Source of the DNA: Vibrio aerogenes
Lineage (GTDB): Bacteria > Pseudomonadota > Gammaproteobacteria > Enterobacterales > Vibrionaceae
DNA length: 64,000 nt
NCBI RefSeq assembly: GCF_024346755.1
Contig: NZ_AP024862.1
Location: 186,001-250,000, forward strand
Reading direction: 5' to 3'
Shown: positions 34,341-42,772 of the stretch, piece by piece
Layout of the letters: every line of letters starts with the position of its first letter
Numbering within the stretch: position 1 is the first letter of the stretch
Notes under the pieces: model-generated
What the model was told of the DNA's origin: nothing
What the model saw: the letters and a program-made list of their open reading frames with translations, nothing else
The model's database searches: none
Made by a program: the position numbers and the translations under genes

Positions 34341-34365
34341 GCATCTTGAGGTCACTTGGGTATAC
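34341..34365. repeat. Solo copy of the dispersed repeat end
   Basis: Matches the left end of the 2996-3165 element in reverse orientation (core GCATCTTGAGGTCACTT, then GGTATA after a short variable step). It lies between a small membrane-protein gene and the convergent binding-protein gene. Confidence 0.6.
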
Positions 34366-34368
34366 TGT

Positions 34369-35274
34369 TTATTTATCTGCGGTTTGAAGCAGGTTGAGCC
34401 ATAATTCTTTTTGTTCTAATGGGACAGTATCTGGCAGAAAAGGATTATCAATTTTAAAAATTCTTCTCTTATCCATTCTAATTGCATCAATATAAAATTT
34501 ATTGTATTTCATAAAAATCTTCTCAAATGAACCATCTTTTATCATGATTTTTAATCCACGTTCGATACGATTAGCTAAATACTTATTTTCTTTATTTACA
34601 AAAAAGTATTTGGGCAAGGGATAATAAATAAGGAGTGTTTTTTCAACATCAATGTCCGGATGCTGATTTTTTCTTTGCTGTAACTCTATATAGACTTCAT
34701 TAATTCCCCTGGGAAAGTAATCAAACCGCCCTATACCAAGCATTTTAAATAAGCCTTCGTAACTGAACCCGACTTCTACATTGAATCCGTTGGAGGCCAG
34801 AATATCACTATCCAGCCAGGTTGCACCTTGCCCTGCTTTCATTTGCTTGAGTTGGTTGACCGAAGTAATCGCCGAAAACTTTTTTTGATCTGCTGCTTTG
34901 ATCAAAAAAACCCGGTAACCAAGTATGCCTTTTCTTAAAGGGATTCTGATTGGAAGAAACCGCTCTTCTCTCTGTTTCGTCACAGAAGCCCAGATAATGT
35001 TTGGTTCATTTCCTTTCTCTAATTCCCGGTGAAACCTGAGCGGATTCATCGCAAGTTTTGTGGGACGGATGATGAAAGCGCCATCTGTTGCTTCGGTTTT
35101 TTTGAGTGCCATGTGCAGAATTTCAATAAAATCCTGATCTCTTTTGTCAAGATTGGACTGAGCTGGCGGATAGATAACTTCGGTGAGTCTCTCTGTTGCG
35201 TCAGCGTATTGATTCCCGCAGAGAAAGCACAAAAAAGATGCAAGAATACATAGGTTTAAATTTAATCTCATCAT
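34369..35274 (-). CDS. Periplasmic solute-binding protein, paralogue of 31917-32780
   Basis: The 301-residue exported protein has a signal peptide (NLCILASFLCFLCGNQYADA) and the same blocks as its neighbour 1.6 kb to the left: FIIRPTKLAMNP, RIPLRKGILGYRVFLIKAADQ, GQGATWLDSDI, RFDYFPRGINE, LLIYYPLPKYFFVNKENKYL, KDGSFEKIF and RIFKIDNPFLP...ELWLNLL. It is clearly more AT-rich than its paralogue, which suggests the two did not arise by a very recent local duplication. There is no transporter partner nearby. Ligand unknown. Confidence 0.75.
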   Translation of the reverse strand: MMRLNLNLCILASFLCFLCGNQYADATERLTEVIYPPAQSNLDKRDQDFIEILHMALKKTEATDGAFIIRPTKLAMNPLRFHRELEKGNEPNIIWASVTKQREERFLPIRIPLRKGILGYRVFLIKAADQKKFSAITSVNQLKQMKAGQGATWLDSDILASNGFNVEVGFSYEGLFKMLGIGRFDYFPRGINEVYIELQQRKNQHPDIDVEKTLLIYYPLPKYFFVNKENKYLANRIERGLKIMIKDGSFEKIFMKYNKFYIDAIRMDKRRIFKIDNPFLPDTVPLEQKELWLNLLQTADK

Positions 35275-35387
35275 AAACTCTGACTCATATTTTTAATAAA
35301 AAATAGAACAAAGTTCAGGGAAATGCATGGCTATTTGCGGGAAGTTAGTGTTCGGTGATGCCCCGGCCGGGATTTTTTGTCTTTGAT

Positions 35388-35419
35388 AATACCTTCAGCC
35401 GGGTTTGGCTGAAGGTATT
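35388..35419. terminator. Strong terminator downstream of the endoglucanase gene
   Basis: A perfect 13-bp stem, AATACCTTCAGCC and GGCTGAAGGTATT, with a GGGTTT loop. It is about 60 bp after the endoglucanase stop on the minus strand. Confidence 0.85.
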
Positions 35420-35479
35420 TCAGGGTCTGTTGACCCATGTTTCGAATCACATCACTGTAATGAAAGGGAAAGTCCCGTT

Positions 35480-36739
35480 TTAGTTACAGTTACTGACAAA
35501 TGTCCATGAACTATCTGTACCTGGTTCAGAAGTTGTGTACCAGTTAGCTGTGTATAGTTTATTTTCATGAACCAGCTGATCTCCGGCATTGCTGTGTGTT
35601 GGCTGACCGCCAGCCCAGTCTTTTGCCGTCCAGTTTGGATAAACATTGACACCACTACAGGTATTCGCTGGCTCATCTGTTGTGGGTTCATCCGGTGTTG
35701 GTTCATCTGTTGGCGGGTTTTCTGTCGATGAGCCGTCTGTCGTGGCAACTTTATAAGGCCAGTCAGCAATAATCTGTTTTACTTTCTTGCCTGAAGCTGT
35801 GAGCTCCATTGTGTCAGGCAGGAATGTTGAAGCACCTTCTTTTTTATCATTTAAAGCCCAGTTTGCATTGCTGAGATTATGTTGACGCATGAAATTAACC
35901 CAGGTGTTCGTTGCCTGTTCTGCAACATCACCGTCACCATCAGCATTCACTGCACCCCATTCTGTCACAAATAAAGCGATACCGTTATTTAGAGCTGTTG
36001 TTGCTTTGTCTCTTAAATATTGGCCATGTGTGCCGGCGTAGAAGTGAAGTGTATAAGCAATATTTTTTCCTTCAATCGGATCCTGAGACGCGACATCAAC
36101 ATCCTGTGACCATGTTGGCGTACCAACAACAATCAGGTTGTCAGGGTCAATTTTGCGAATCTCTGAAATGACGGATTCAGCGTAGGGCTTAATAACATTG
36201 CTCCACGAGATTTGTAGTGGCTCGTTATACAGTTCATAAATTACGTTGGGTTTATCACCATATTTAGTTGCCATTTCTTTAAAGAATGCGATCGCTTCTG
36301 CCGGGTTATCTTCAGCATGATGTGAGTGCCAGTCAATGATGACGTACATATCGTTATCAATTGCGGCCTGAACAACACGCTCTACCTTGGCTTTGTTACC
36401 TTCAGGATCATCCAGATAACCACCTTCTTCCTGAATGCCCATTGAAGCGCGGACAATACTGGAGTCCCAGTCATCTTTCAGCATCTTAACAACATCAGCG
36501 GTATAAAATTTTTCGCCGCCCCATTTGTTGTTACTCCAGAAAAGGCTGTTCCCTGAGAAACTTTTTACCTGTCCACCAGCATAGATTTGGTTGCCTTGAA
36601 CGGATAAAGCTTCAACATCTGCCAGTGCTGAACCAGCAAGCCCTAACCCCAGGCAGGCACAAGAAAGAAGCAATTTGCTGCGAAATGTGTGACGAACATG
36701 ACGATGAGTCGCCGTTTTTTTTGAGTGAGTAAATGGCAT
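35480..36739 (-). CDS. Secreted GH5 endoglucanase with C-terminal CBM5
   Basis: The 419-residue enzyme has a signal peptide (LLLSCACLGLGLAGSALA) and a glycoside hydrolase family 5 domain (residues about 45-320). The acid/base Glu is in IYELYNEPLQ, the nucleophile Glu is in FVTEWGAVN, and YVIIDWHSHHAEDN and YTLHFYAGTH match the endoglucanase Z/EglS group. A Thr/Pro/Glu/Asp linker with repeated PTDEPT-like units follows. A terminal CBM5-like chitin/cellulose-binding module (YPNWTAKDWAGGQPTHSNAG to SWTFVSNC) ends the protein. It should cut beta-1,4-glucan outside the cell. A GGAGA ribosome-binding site precedes the ATG. Confidence 0.93.
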   Translation of the reverse strand: MPFTHSKKTATHRHVRHTFRSKLLLSCACLGLGLAGSALADVEALSVQGNQIYAGGQVKSFSGNSLFWSNNKWGGEKFYTADVVKMLKDDWDSSIVRASMGIQEEGGYLDDPEGNKAKVERVVQAAIDNDMYVIIDWHSHHAEDNPAEAIAFFKEMATKYGDKPNVIYELYNEPLQISWSNVIKPYAESVISEIRKIDPDNLIVVGTPTWSQDVDVASQDPIEGKNIAYTLHFYAGTHGQYLRDKATTALNNGIALFVTEWGAVNADGDGDVAEQATNTWVNFMRQHNLSNANWALNDKKEGASTFLPDTMELTASGKKVKQIIADWPYKVATTDGSSTENPPTDEPTPDEPTTDEPANTCSGVNVYPNWTAKDWAGGQPTHSNAGDQLVHENKLYTANWYTTSEPGTDSSWTFVSNCN

Positions 36740-37481
36740 GAATTGTTCTCCATATATGAATTAGCCATGACTATTGCTACAAGTATTGATTATATTATTG
36801 ATCAATTTGCATAGAGAGATGAGTGTCTATATACAATATGAAGCGGATAATGTATGTGATTGGTGTATGGTGAGATACAGCGTTTTATAAGAATTGTGAC
36901 AGTTTTCCAAGGAGTTTAAGGGATTAAATGGTTGAACTATCATTAAAAATATCAAAAAGTATTGTGTGTTTTTTATCCGGCTTATGAGTACGTGACTCTA
37001 TTGACCCACGTGACTTCAAAAGACATGTCCGGCGCAAGAAAGGTGACTGATTTCTGATGAAGGCCGGATAAACTCACCAGCAGGGCATCGGTCGATATCG
37101 GCCTGAGTGGCCTGAAAATCAGGAACAGGTCTTTAGAGTTTTCGGCTGGTGTAGAATCCCGTACCTTCAAATGACCCGAATGTAAATATTTATTCATATT
37201 CTGAGTATTAATATAAGCAACTTATATTAATACAATTTAAAAACACCGGTCCATGAATGTATTTTATCAAATAGTATATCATACTGTTATTTATGTATTT
37301 TTATTTTGTTAAAAGTAAAATAACGGTTCTTTTTTGTTGTGATAGTTGTCTCGTAATTTATAAAACGACTTTTCAAATTGATGATTAAAAATGCATGATA
37401 TGCCTTGTGATGCATCAGATGATTCTGTGATGTATATCTGTATCAGCGAGTCTGATATATAACAACGTTATGAGGTTCAGG
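36740..37481. other. Divergent regulatory region between endoglucanase and PL9 lyase
   Basis: This 742-bp spacer has AT-rich flanks and a more GC-rich insert at about 36980-37200. The insert holds an open minus-strand frame of 71 codons (36982-37197) without a ribosome-binding site, and its edges (about 37003 and 37155) resemble the dispersed repeat end seen elsewhere in the window. Near the lyase, TATCAG and CTGATA (37441-37457) form an inverted repeat with a 5-nt spacer. I see no clear KdgR box. Confidence 0.5.
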
Positions 37482-39242
37482 ATGAAAAATAATTCTAAAT
37501 ATATATATTCAGCGTTGGCAACTGTGTTATTGACAGGTAGTAGCTTAGCGATGGCCGGAGATTTTTCTTCGGATATTACAATTCAGGAAAACCAGGCAGG
37601 TTTTTGTAGCGCAGATGGCGATGTGAGTGAAGCCAGTCATGCGGGTTTTTCCGGTGTCGGTTATGTCAATGTTGTCAATGAATCCGGTACAGCGATTCAC
37701 TGGAAGATAGAGGCCGGGCAAAGTGGTACTTATACGCTCTCTGTCCGTTATGCGAATGGTTCAGAAGATGCCCGCCCTGCGATGATTTATATTGATGGCA
37801 CAAAATATACGTTGAAGCAGCCTTCAACGGGGAGCTGGAGCAGCTGGAAAACAGAAAGTGTGACTGTTTATCTGCCAGAAGGTGTGAGTGCGATTCGCAT
37901 GGAGGCCGGAACATCTGCCGGGTTAGCAAATGTTGATTATTTGAATGTGGCAGGAAGTGCTGTAAAAGCGGCAAGTTGCAGTGATACAACAACCGTTGTC
38001 GATAGTATTTCGACAGACAGTCTTGCTGCAAAAGCGATCGGTACCAGTTGTAGCGGAACAACAAGTGGTTTGTCTGCAAGTAAAATCTATTACGTGACTC
38101 CGGATGGTTCTGCAGACAATTCAGGTTCCAGCTTTAGTTCTGCAATGAATTTTACAAAAGCGATGTCAGTTGCTAAAGCGGGTCAAATGATACTGCTTAA
38201 ACCCGGAACATATAAAGTTGCGTATAAATCGGGTAAAAAAAATACGATTAACTTTGAGAAATCAGGGAGTGATGGCAAACCGATTTATGTTGCGGCAGCC
38301 AATTGTGGACGTGCTACTTTTGACTTTTCTTTCCCTGAAGGTAAATGGGTGCAGAACTCATTTGGGTTTTATGTGACAGGTGATTATTGGTATTTTAAAG
38401 GGATAGATGTGATTCATGCCGGATATCATGGCGCTTATATCACCGGTGCTCATAATACCTTTGAAAATATGCGTTTCCACCACAACCGGAATACCGGATT
38501 TGAAATCAATAAAGGTGGCTCTTATACCACAGTCATTAATTCCGATGCCTACCGGAATTATGATCCGAAGAAACACGGCAGTATGGCGGATGGCTTCGGA
38601 CCCAAACAGAAACAAGGTCCCGGAAATCGCTTTATCGGTTGTCGTGCATGGGAAAACTCAGATGATGGGTTTGATTTATATGATAGCCCACAGAAAGTTA
38701 TCATTGAAGACAGCTGGGCATTCCGTAACGGGATAGATTATTGGGATGACAGTGGCTTCAAAGGCAACGGAAACGGATTCAAACTAGGTGGGAAAAAAGC
38801 CGTTGGTCATCACCGCATCACCCGTTCTGTCTCATTTGGTAATGTGAATAAAGGTTTTGACCAGAATAATAATGCTGGTGGTGTTACAGTTATTAATAAC
38901 ACATCCTATAAAAACGGTTCCAACTATGGATTTGGCAATAGTCTGAATTCAGGAGAGGAACATTATTTCCGTAACAATATTTCTCTGTCTGGTTCTGTTT
39001 CTGTGAAAAACGCCGATGCAAAAAATAATTCATGGGATACGGGGCCTTCTGTATCTGCATCAGATTTTGTGAGTCTGGATACATCTAAAGCAACGGTATC
39101 AAGAAATAAAGATGGTTCGCTACCAGCAACTTCTTTGTTCCGTTTGTCTCCGAATTCACAATTGATTAATGCGGGATCAAAAGAAAGTGGTATCAGTTAT
39201 CAGGGAAGTGCACCAGATTTAGGCGCTTTTGAACGTAAATAA
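37482..39242 (+). CDS. Secreted PL9 pectate lyase with N-terminal CBM
   Basis: The enzyme of about 586 residues has a signal peptide (ALATVLLTGSSLAMA), then a beta-sandwich carbohydrate-binding module of CBM35/CBM6 type (GFSGVGYVNVVNESGTAIHW, YTLSVRYANG, AIRMEAGTSAGLANVDYLNV, residues about 25-160). A linker and a right-handed parallel beta-helix lyase domain of family PL9 (PelL/Pel9A type) follow, with RNYDPKKHGSMADGFGPKQK, RFIGCRAWENSDDGFDLYDS and GNGFKLGG. It cleaves polygalacturonate by beta-elimination outside the cell. The ATG at 37482 was chosen; the frame from 37470 lacks a ribosome-binding site. Confidence 0.92.
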   Translation: MKNNSKYIYSALATVLLTGSSLAMAGDFSSDITIQENQAGFCSADGDVSEASHAGFSGVGYVNVVNESGTAIHWKIEAGQSGTYTLSVRYANGSEDARPAMIYIDGTKYTLKQPSTGSWSSWKTESVTVYLPEGVSAIRMEAGTSAGLANVDYLNVAGSAVKAASCSDTTTVVDSISTDSLAAKAIGTSCSGTTSGLSASKIYYVTPDGSADNSGSSFSSAMNFTKAMSVAKAGQMILLKPGTYKVAYKSGKKNTINFEKSGSDGKPIYVAAANCGRATFDFSFPEGKWVQNSFGFYVTGDYWYFKGIDVIHAGYHGAYITGAHNTFENMRFHHNRNTGFEINKGGSYTTVINSDAYRNYDPKKHGSMADGFGPKQKQGPGNRFIGCRAWENSDDGFDLYDSPQKVIIEDSWAFRNGIDYWDDSGFKGNGNGFKLGGKKAVGHHRITRSVSFGNVNKGFDQNNNAGGVTVINNTSYKNGSNYGFGNSLNSGEEHYFRNNISLSGSVSVKNADAKNNSWDTGPSVSASDFVSLDTSKATVSRNKDGSLPATSLFRLSPNSQLINAGSKESGISYQGSAPDLGAFERK

Positions 39243-39267
39243 AACTTATTTCTGATACTTTTAAGAG

Positions 39268-39295
39268 AAGGCTGCATATTTATGTGGCCTTTTTT
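39268..39295 (+). terminator. Rho-independent terminator of the PL9 gene
   Basis: AAGGC and GCCTT arms with an inner CAT/ATG pair are followed by TTTTTTAT. It begins 26 bp after the lyase stop. Confidence 0.8.
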
Positions 39296-39527
39296 ATATA
39301 ACGGTATTTCTAATTAAATGAGTTAATGATACAAATGGGTACTATTTTTTTGATTTTCGGCATGGTCTGAAACACTGAATCACGGAGTACAGATTTTCTT
39401 GAGTTTTGACGATGTTGTAGTTGTAAATCATGTTTGCCTCATCAGGACAGACACAGATGAGTCTGAGGGTCAGAGAATGTTATCCGGCCTGTCTTTCAGA
39501 CTTTGGGTAGATGAGTGATATCTCTTT

Positions 39528-39854
39528 ATGCTGACTTTTGTTATTGCCGCGGTAGTGGTTCTCATCTTCTTTTATATCAACAGAAATGAAGCTGTTGAGG
39601 TTCAGTCTTATCTTGCTATCGGTTTAATGGCATCTTATCTTGCGTTATTAGTCTTTGTTCCGCCTCATTCTGCAATGAATGCAATGTATATTGGAAATCT
39701 ATTTGGTGTGCTTTCACTTGTATCTTTTGGCATGATTCTTTTCCCTGAACTTAACCGGTTTACCCCGGAAAATATAACCAGAGTGTTAGGTTGGGCCGGA
39801 TTAATCGGAATGTCTCTTTTGTTATGCATTTATAAGCTTTTTGTATGGCAATAA
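39528..39854 (+). CDS. Small integral membrane protein, unknown function
   Basis: The 108-residue product has three to four hydrophobic segments: MLTFVIAAVVVLIFFYI, YLAIGLMASYLALLVFV, YIGNLFGVLSLVSFGMIL and VLGWAGLIGMSLLLCIYKLF. I do not recognise the family. It precedes the molybdate-type operon by 140 bp but shows no sign of being part of it. Confidence 0.6.
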   Translation: MLTFVIAAVVVLIFFYINRNEAVEVQSYLAIGLMASYLALLVFVPPHSAMNAMYIGNLFGVLSLVSFGMILFPELNRFTPENITRVLGWAGLIGMSLLLCIYKLFVWQ

Positions 39855-39994
39855 TTTTAGGCATATTTTATTCGTTATAAACTATTTCTCCTTTATCTGA
39901 TTGCCTTCCCCCTGATTCCGGAAATACTGCTTTCAATCCGAATGTTTATATGATACAAAGCGCACTTCAAATAGCTTGGCTTTTGAGCTGACAG

Positions 39995-40654
39995 ATGATC
40001 ATGATCGATGTGCAGAAAAAACTGGGTACGCACAATATAGAGGCTGCAATGACGATTCGCAGCACTGGTATCACCGCACTTTACGGGCATTCCGGAGCAG
40101 GTAAAACCAGCATTATTAATATGATTGCGGGGTTATTAGCACCGGACCGGGGGAAAATTATTGTCAATGACCGGGTGTTTTTTGAGTCTGAACTGAAGAT
40201 AAATCTGCCTCCGGAACAACGACGAATCGGATATATTTTCCAGGATAAACGTTTGTTTCATTTTCTTTCCGTAAAGAAGAACCTGCTTTTTTCAGGACGG
40301 ACGGATGAGAAATCGGCGCTGTTCGAAGAAATTGTGACTTTGCTGGACATTGATTCCCTCTTGTCCCGTAAACCTGCTTCATTATCGGGCGGAGAAGCGC
40401 AGCGTGTTGCGATTGGTCGCGCGTTACTGTCCCTGCCAGATTTACTGCTGTTGGATGAACCGATGTCTTTTCTTGATCACCAATGCCGCCAGGCTTTGAT
40501 GGCATATTTAAAGCAAATTCCGCAACGATTTTCTGTCCCTGTGATTCTGGTTACCCATGCCGCTGATGAAATTAAGCAACTTGCCGATCATCTCTTTTTC
40601 ATTGAAAACGGGCAGACCCGTATTGGAACTATCAGGTCAGCTGACATCTGTTGA
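39995..40654 (+). CDS. modC: Molybdate-type ABC transporter ATP-binding protein, lacking TOBE domain
   Basis: The 219-residue ATPase has Walker A GHSGAGKTS, the signature LSGGEAQRVAIGRAL, Walker B LLLLDEPMSFLD and the switch His in VTHAADE. The QRRIGYIFQDKRLFHFLSV block is typical of ModC. E. coli ModC has about 350 residues with a C-terminal molybdate-binding TOBE domain; that part is absent here. It is first in an operon with the binding protein and permease, the reverse of the usual modABC order. ATG at 39995 or 40001; both fit. Molybdate specificity is likely but tungstate is possible. Confidence 0.8.
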   Translation: MIMIDVQKKLGTHNIEAAMTIRSTGITALYGHSGAGKTSIINMIAGLLAPDRGKIIVNDRVFFESELKINLPPEQRRIGYIFQDKRLFHFLSVKKNLLFSGRTDEKSALFEEIVTLLDIDSLLSRKPASLSGGEAQRVAIGRALLSLPDLLLLDEPMSFLDHQCRQALMAYLKQIPQRFSVPVILVTHAADEIKQLADHLFFIENGQTRIGTIRSADIC

Positions 40655-40671
40655 TAAGAATAGGTTATATC

Positions 40672-41397
40672 GTGAAAAAATTTTTTTGGTTTTATCTGGT
40701 GATTATTCTTTTTTTTCCCTGCTCAGACAGTCGTGCCTCAGAGCAGTTGATGATTGCTTCAGGTGCCGGCTATAAAGCATTGGTGGCTGATATCGCAGAT
40801 GCTTGCGGTCGGGATTATGATCTGAATATTCAGGTATCTTATGGTAATTTCGGACAGATGTTGGCGCAGATACAAAAAACCGGCAGGATTCAGGCCGTCA
40901 TTTCCTCTGATGATTTTTTTACCGATCATCATGTTCAGGTTTCTGAAATGTATCCGATTGGTACAGGAACTCTGGTTCTGGCGTGGCGAAAAGGTTTAGA
41001 TCTTTCTCAGCCCCACGATATTTTGAAATCAGAAGTTCAGCGTTTAGCGATACCTCATACAAAAAAAGCGCTGTACGGCCGGGCTGGCTGGCATTTTTTG
41101 CAAAGTGAGCATCTTGATGATGCAGTTAAAAAGAAACTCTATATTGTTTCAACGGTACCCCAGGTGACAGCTTATCTTGTCGCCGGTGAGGTTGATGCCG
41201 GTTTTGTGAACCTGACGGATGTGCAAAAAGTAAAAGATCGTATTGGCGGTTATATACAGATTCATTCAGGATATCAACCGATTCATATTGTATCCGGTAT
41301 ACTGAAAGGACAGACTGAATTGAAAGGTCTTTCTTTATTCCGGCAGTGTCTCCACTCCTCAAAGATCAAAAACATCGTTCGTCAGCATGGCTTATGA
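40672..41397 (+). CDS. modA: ModA-like periplasmic binding protein, divergent
   Basis: The exported binding protein of about 241 residues has a signal peptide (KKFFWFYLVIILFFPCSDSRA). The core shows LMIASGAGYKALVADIADAC, SYGNFGQMLAQIQKTGRIQAVISSDDFF and VPQVTAYLVAGEVDAGFVNL, which correspond to the oxyanion-binding blocks of ModA. The first motif is changed (ASGAGYK instead of AASSL). The GTG at 40672 is preferred because it opens the signal peptide; a TTG at 40651 overlaps the modC stop. The gene overlaps the next by 4 bp. The divergent sequence leaves the exact oxyanion uncertain. Confidence 0.75.
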   Translation: MKKFFWFYLVIILFFPCSDSRASEQLMIASGAGYKALVADIADACGRDYDLNIQVSYGNFGQMLAQIQKTGRIQAVISSDDFFTDHHVQVSEMYPIGTGTLVLAWRKGLDLSQPHDILKSEVQRLAIPHTKKALYGRAGWHFLQSEHLDDAVKKKLYIVSTVPQVTAYLVAGEVDAGFVNLTDVQKVKDRIGGYIQIHSGYQPIHIVSGILKGQTELKGLSLFRQCLHSSKIKNIVRQHGL

Positions 41398-42077
41398 TTG
41401 ATTGGCTCTGTTATTTCTTCACTGATGATACATTATTATTTTCCATTATTCTGACGGCTAAAACCTGTATTGTCGCACTCATTACTCTTGGGATTTGTGG
41501 TGTTCTGGTTGCTTATATTTTGGCAAAACGAAAGAATATGTTCACTGCGATACTTGAGTTTATCATCACATTACCGCTTGTTTTTCCGCCGGTTGGCACC
41601 GGATTTATTCTGTTATTACTGCTGGGAAGAAATGGCTGGCTGGGCAGGCTTGGATTTCAGACAGATATTATTTTTACCCGTAGCAGTGTGTATCTGGCAG
41701 CGCTAATTGCCGGATTACCTTTGGTTGTTAAACCGGTTCAGTCTGCTCTGGAACGGGATGTTTTTAAGTTGGCTGAAGCCGCCAGAACGCTTGGTAAAAA
41801 TCAGTATCAAACATTGATTCTGGTCATACTCCCGTCAGTCAGAAAAAGTCTGGCTGCTGGTTTAGTTCTTGCGTCTGCCCGTTCGCTGGGGGAAGTCGGG
41901 ATTACTTTGATTATTGGCGGGAATCTGGTGGGACGGACCAATACGGTATCTCTGGAAATATATAACGCAGTGATGGATGCTGATTTTGACCGTGCGTCAT
42001 TTTTGTGCCTGATATTAGGTGGTATTTCGGTATTACTCTTTATGCTGTTGAGAAAAGTATCAGGAGATTCTCTGTAA
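41394..42077 (+). CDS. modB: Molybdate-type ABC transporter permease
   Basis: The permease of about 227 residues has five to six hydrophobic segments and the ModB-type signature region LAEAARTLGKNQYQTLILVILPSVRKSLAAG (the EAA loop that contacts the ATPase), followed by RSLGEVGITLIIGGNLVGRTNT. Its ATG overlaps the modA stop (ATGA), so translation is coupled. It closes the three-gene operon. No molybdenum-cofactor gene or modE is adjacent. Confidence 0.85.
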   Translation: MIDWLCYFFTDDTLLFSIILTAKTCIVALITLGICGVLVAYILAKRKNMFTAILEFIITLPLVFPPVGTGFILLLLLGRNGWLGRLGFQTDIIFTRSSVYLAALIAGLPLVVKPVQSALERDVFKLAEAARTLGKNQYQTLILVILPSVRKSLAAGLVLASARSLGEVGITLIIGGNLVGRTNTVSLEIYNAVMDADFDRASFLCLILGGISVLLFMLLRKVSGDSL

Positions 42078-42212
42078 AATAAACCTGTCCCGTCTGGGAG
42101 GATTTTCCCTGCCCCGGGCATTTCTGGTTAGAAAATAATCTAACCTTGAGTGATATTTATATCAGCGTACAAGATAAATCCTCGTGTTGAACATACATCT
42201 GATTTCATTTTA

Positions 42213-42252
42213 TGTATATTTATATTTTCCATCTGGAAAATATAAATATACA
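42213..42252. repeat. Perfect 18-bp inverted repeat with 4-nt loop
   Basis: Left arm TGTATATTTATATTTTCC and right arm GGAAAATATAAATATACA are perfectly complementary around ATCT. It is 135 bp behind the modB stop and over 500 bp ahead of the porin. It could be a terminator of the mod operon without a GC stem, a cruciform-type regulator site or the remains of a mobile element. Confidence 0.8.
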
Positions 42253-42275
42253 ACAAGTCAGGTATTTATTTTGTA

Positions 42276-42297
42276 AATAAAAATCATTATCAATCTT
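42276..42297. promoter_or_regulatory. Fur-like motif upstream of the porin
   Basis: The sequence contains AAAATCATTATCAAT, which is close to the inner part of a Fur box. It lies nearly 480 bp before the porin start, so a role there is uncertain. Confidence 0.3.
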
Positions 42298-42677
42298 ATT
42301 TTATTCGGTTTCTTCTGAAGCTGCCAGCTGTGCTTGTATAGGTGTAATTCTTGATAAAAAAAAGTAAAAAGTAAACTAGATCAATTGGTTGTGTGTAAAA
42401 TTATGATGAAGTTGTACAGGTATATCATTGATATCCATTGCGATTTTTTATGCTAAATATTGTTTTCTCTATAATATATAATAATGATTTGTAGGTTGTT
42501 GTTTGATTTCATCTGTTGTTTGTGAGGTTTTTTTTAGAAGTATTTATTATTTAGTTTTTTTTCGTTATTCAATTTAATTGATATGTTTGTAGTTTGTTGT
42601 TTTTTATAAAAAATATTTAGAAAAATTGACATGTAATTTAAATTTCTGCAAACTTGAGTCCGACATGACAGTGGATT

Positions 42678-42707
42678 GGTTATATAGTTCATATTTTTTA
42701 TATAACC
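42678..42707 (+). promoter_or_regulatory. Inverted repeat in the porin leader
   Basis: GGTTATATA and TATATAACC form a perfect 9-bp stem with a 12-nt loop, ending 65 bp before the porin ATG. It may be a leader hairpin involved in mRNA stability or sRNA control. Confidence 0.45.
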
Positions 42708-42772
42708 AAGATAATAGTAACGAGGGAATCGGATAAGGACTTCCCACCAAAAATAAGGCATATGGGATTAAT

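Larger units (their letters stand above)
42078..42772. other. 695-bp AT-rich porin leader and promoter region
   Basis: The stretch carries no gene. It holds a perfect 18-bp inverted repeat (42213-42252), a Fur-like motif (about 42276-42297, with ATCATTATC) and a leader inverted repeat close to the porin (42678-42707, GGTTATATA / TATATAACC). The size and AT content fit a highly regulated porin promoter with a long untranslated leader. Confidence 0.6.
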
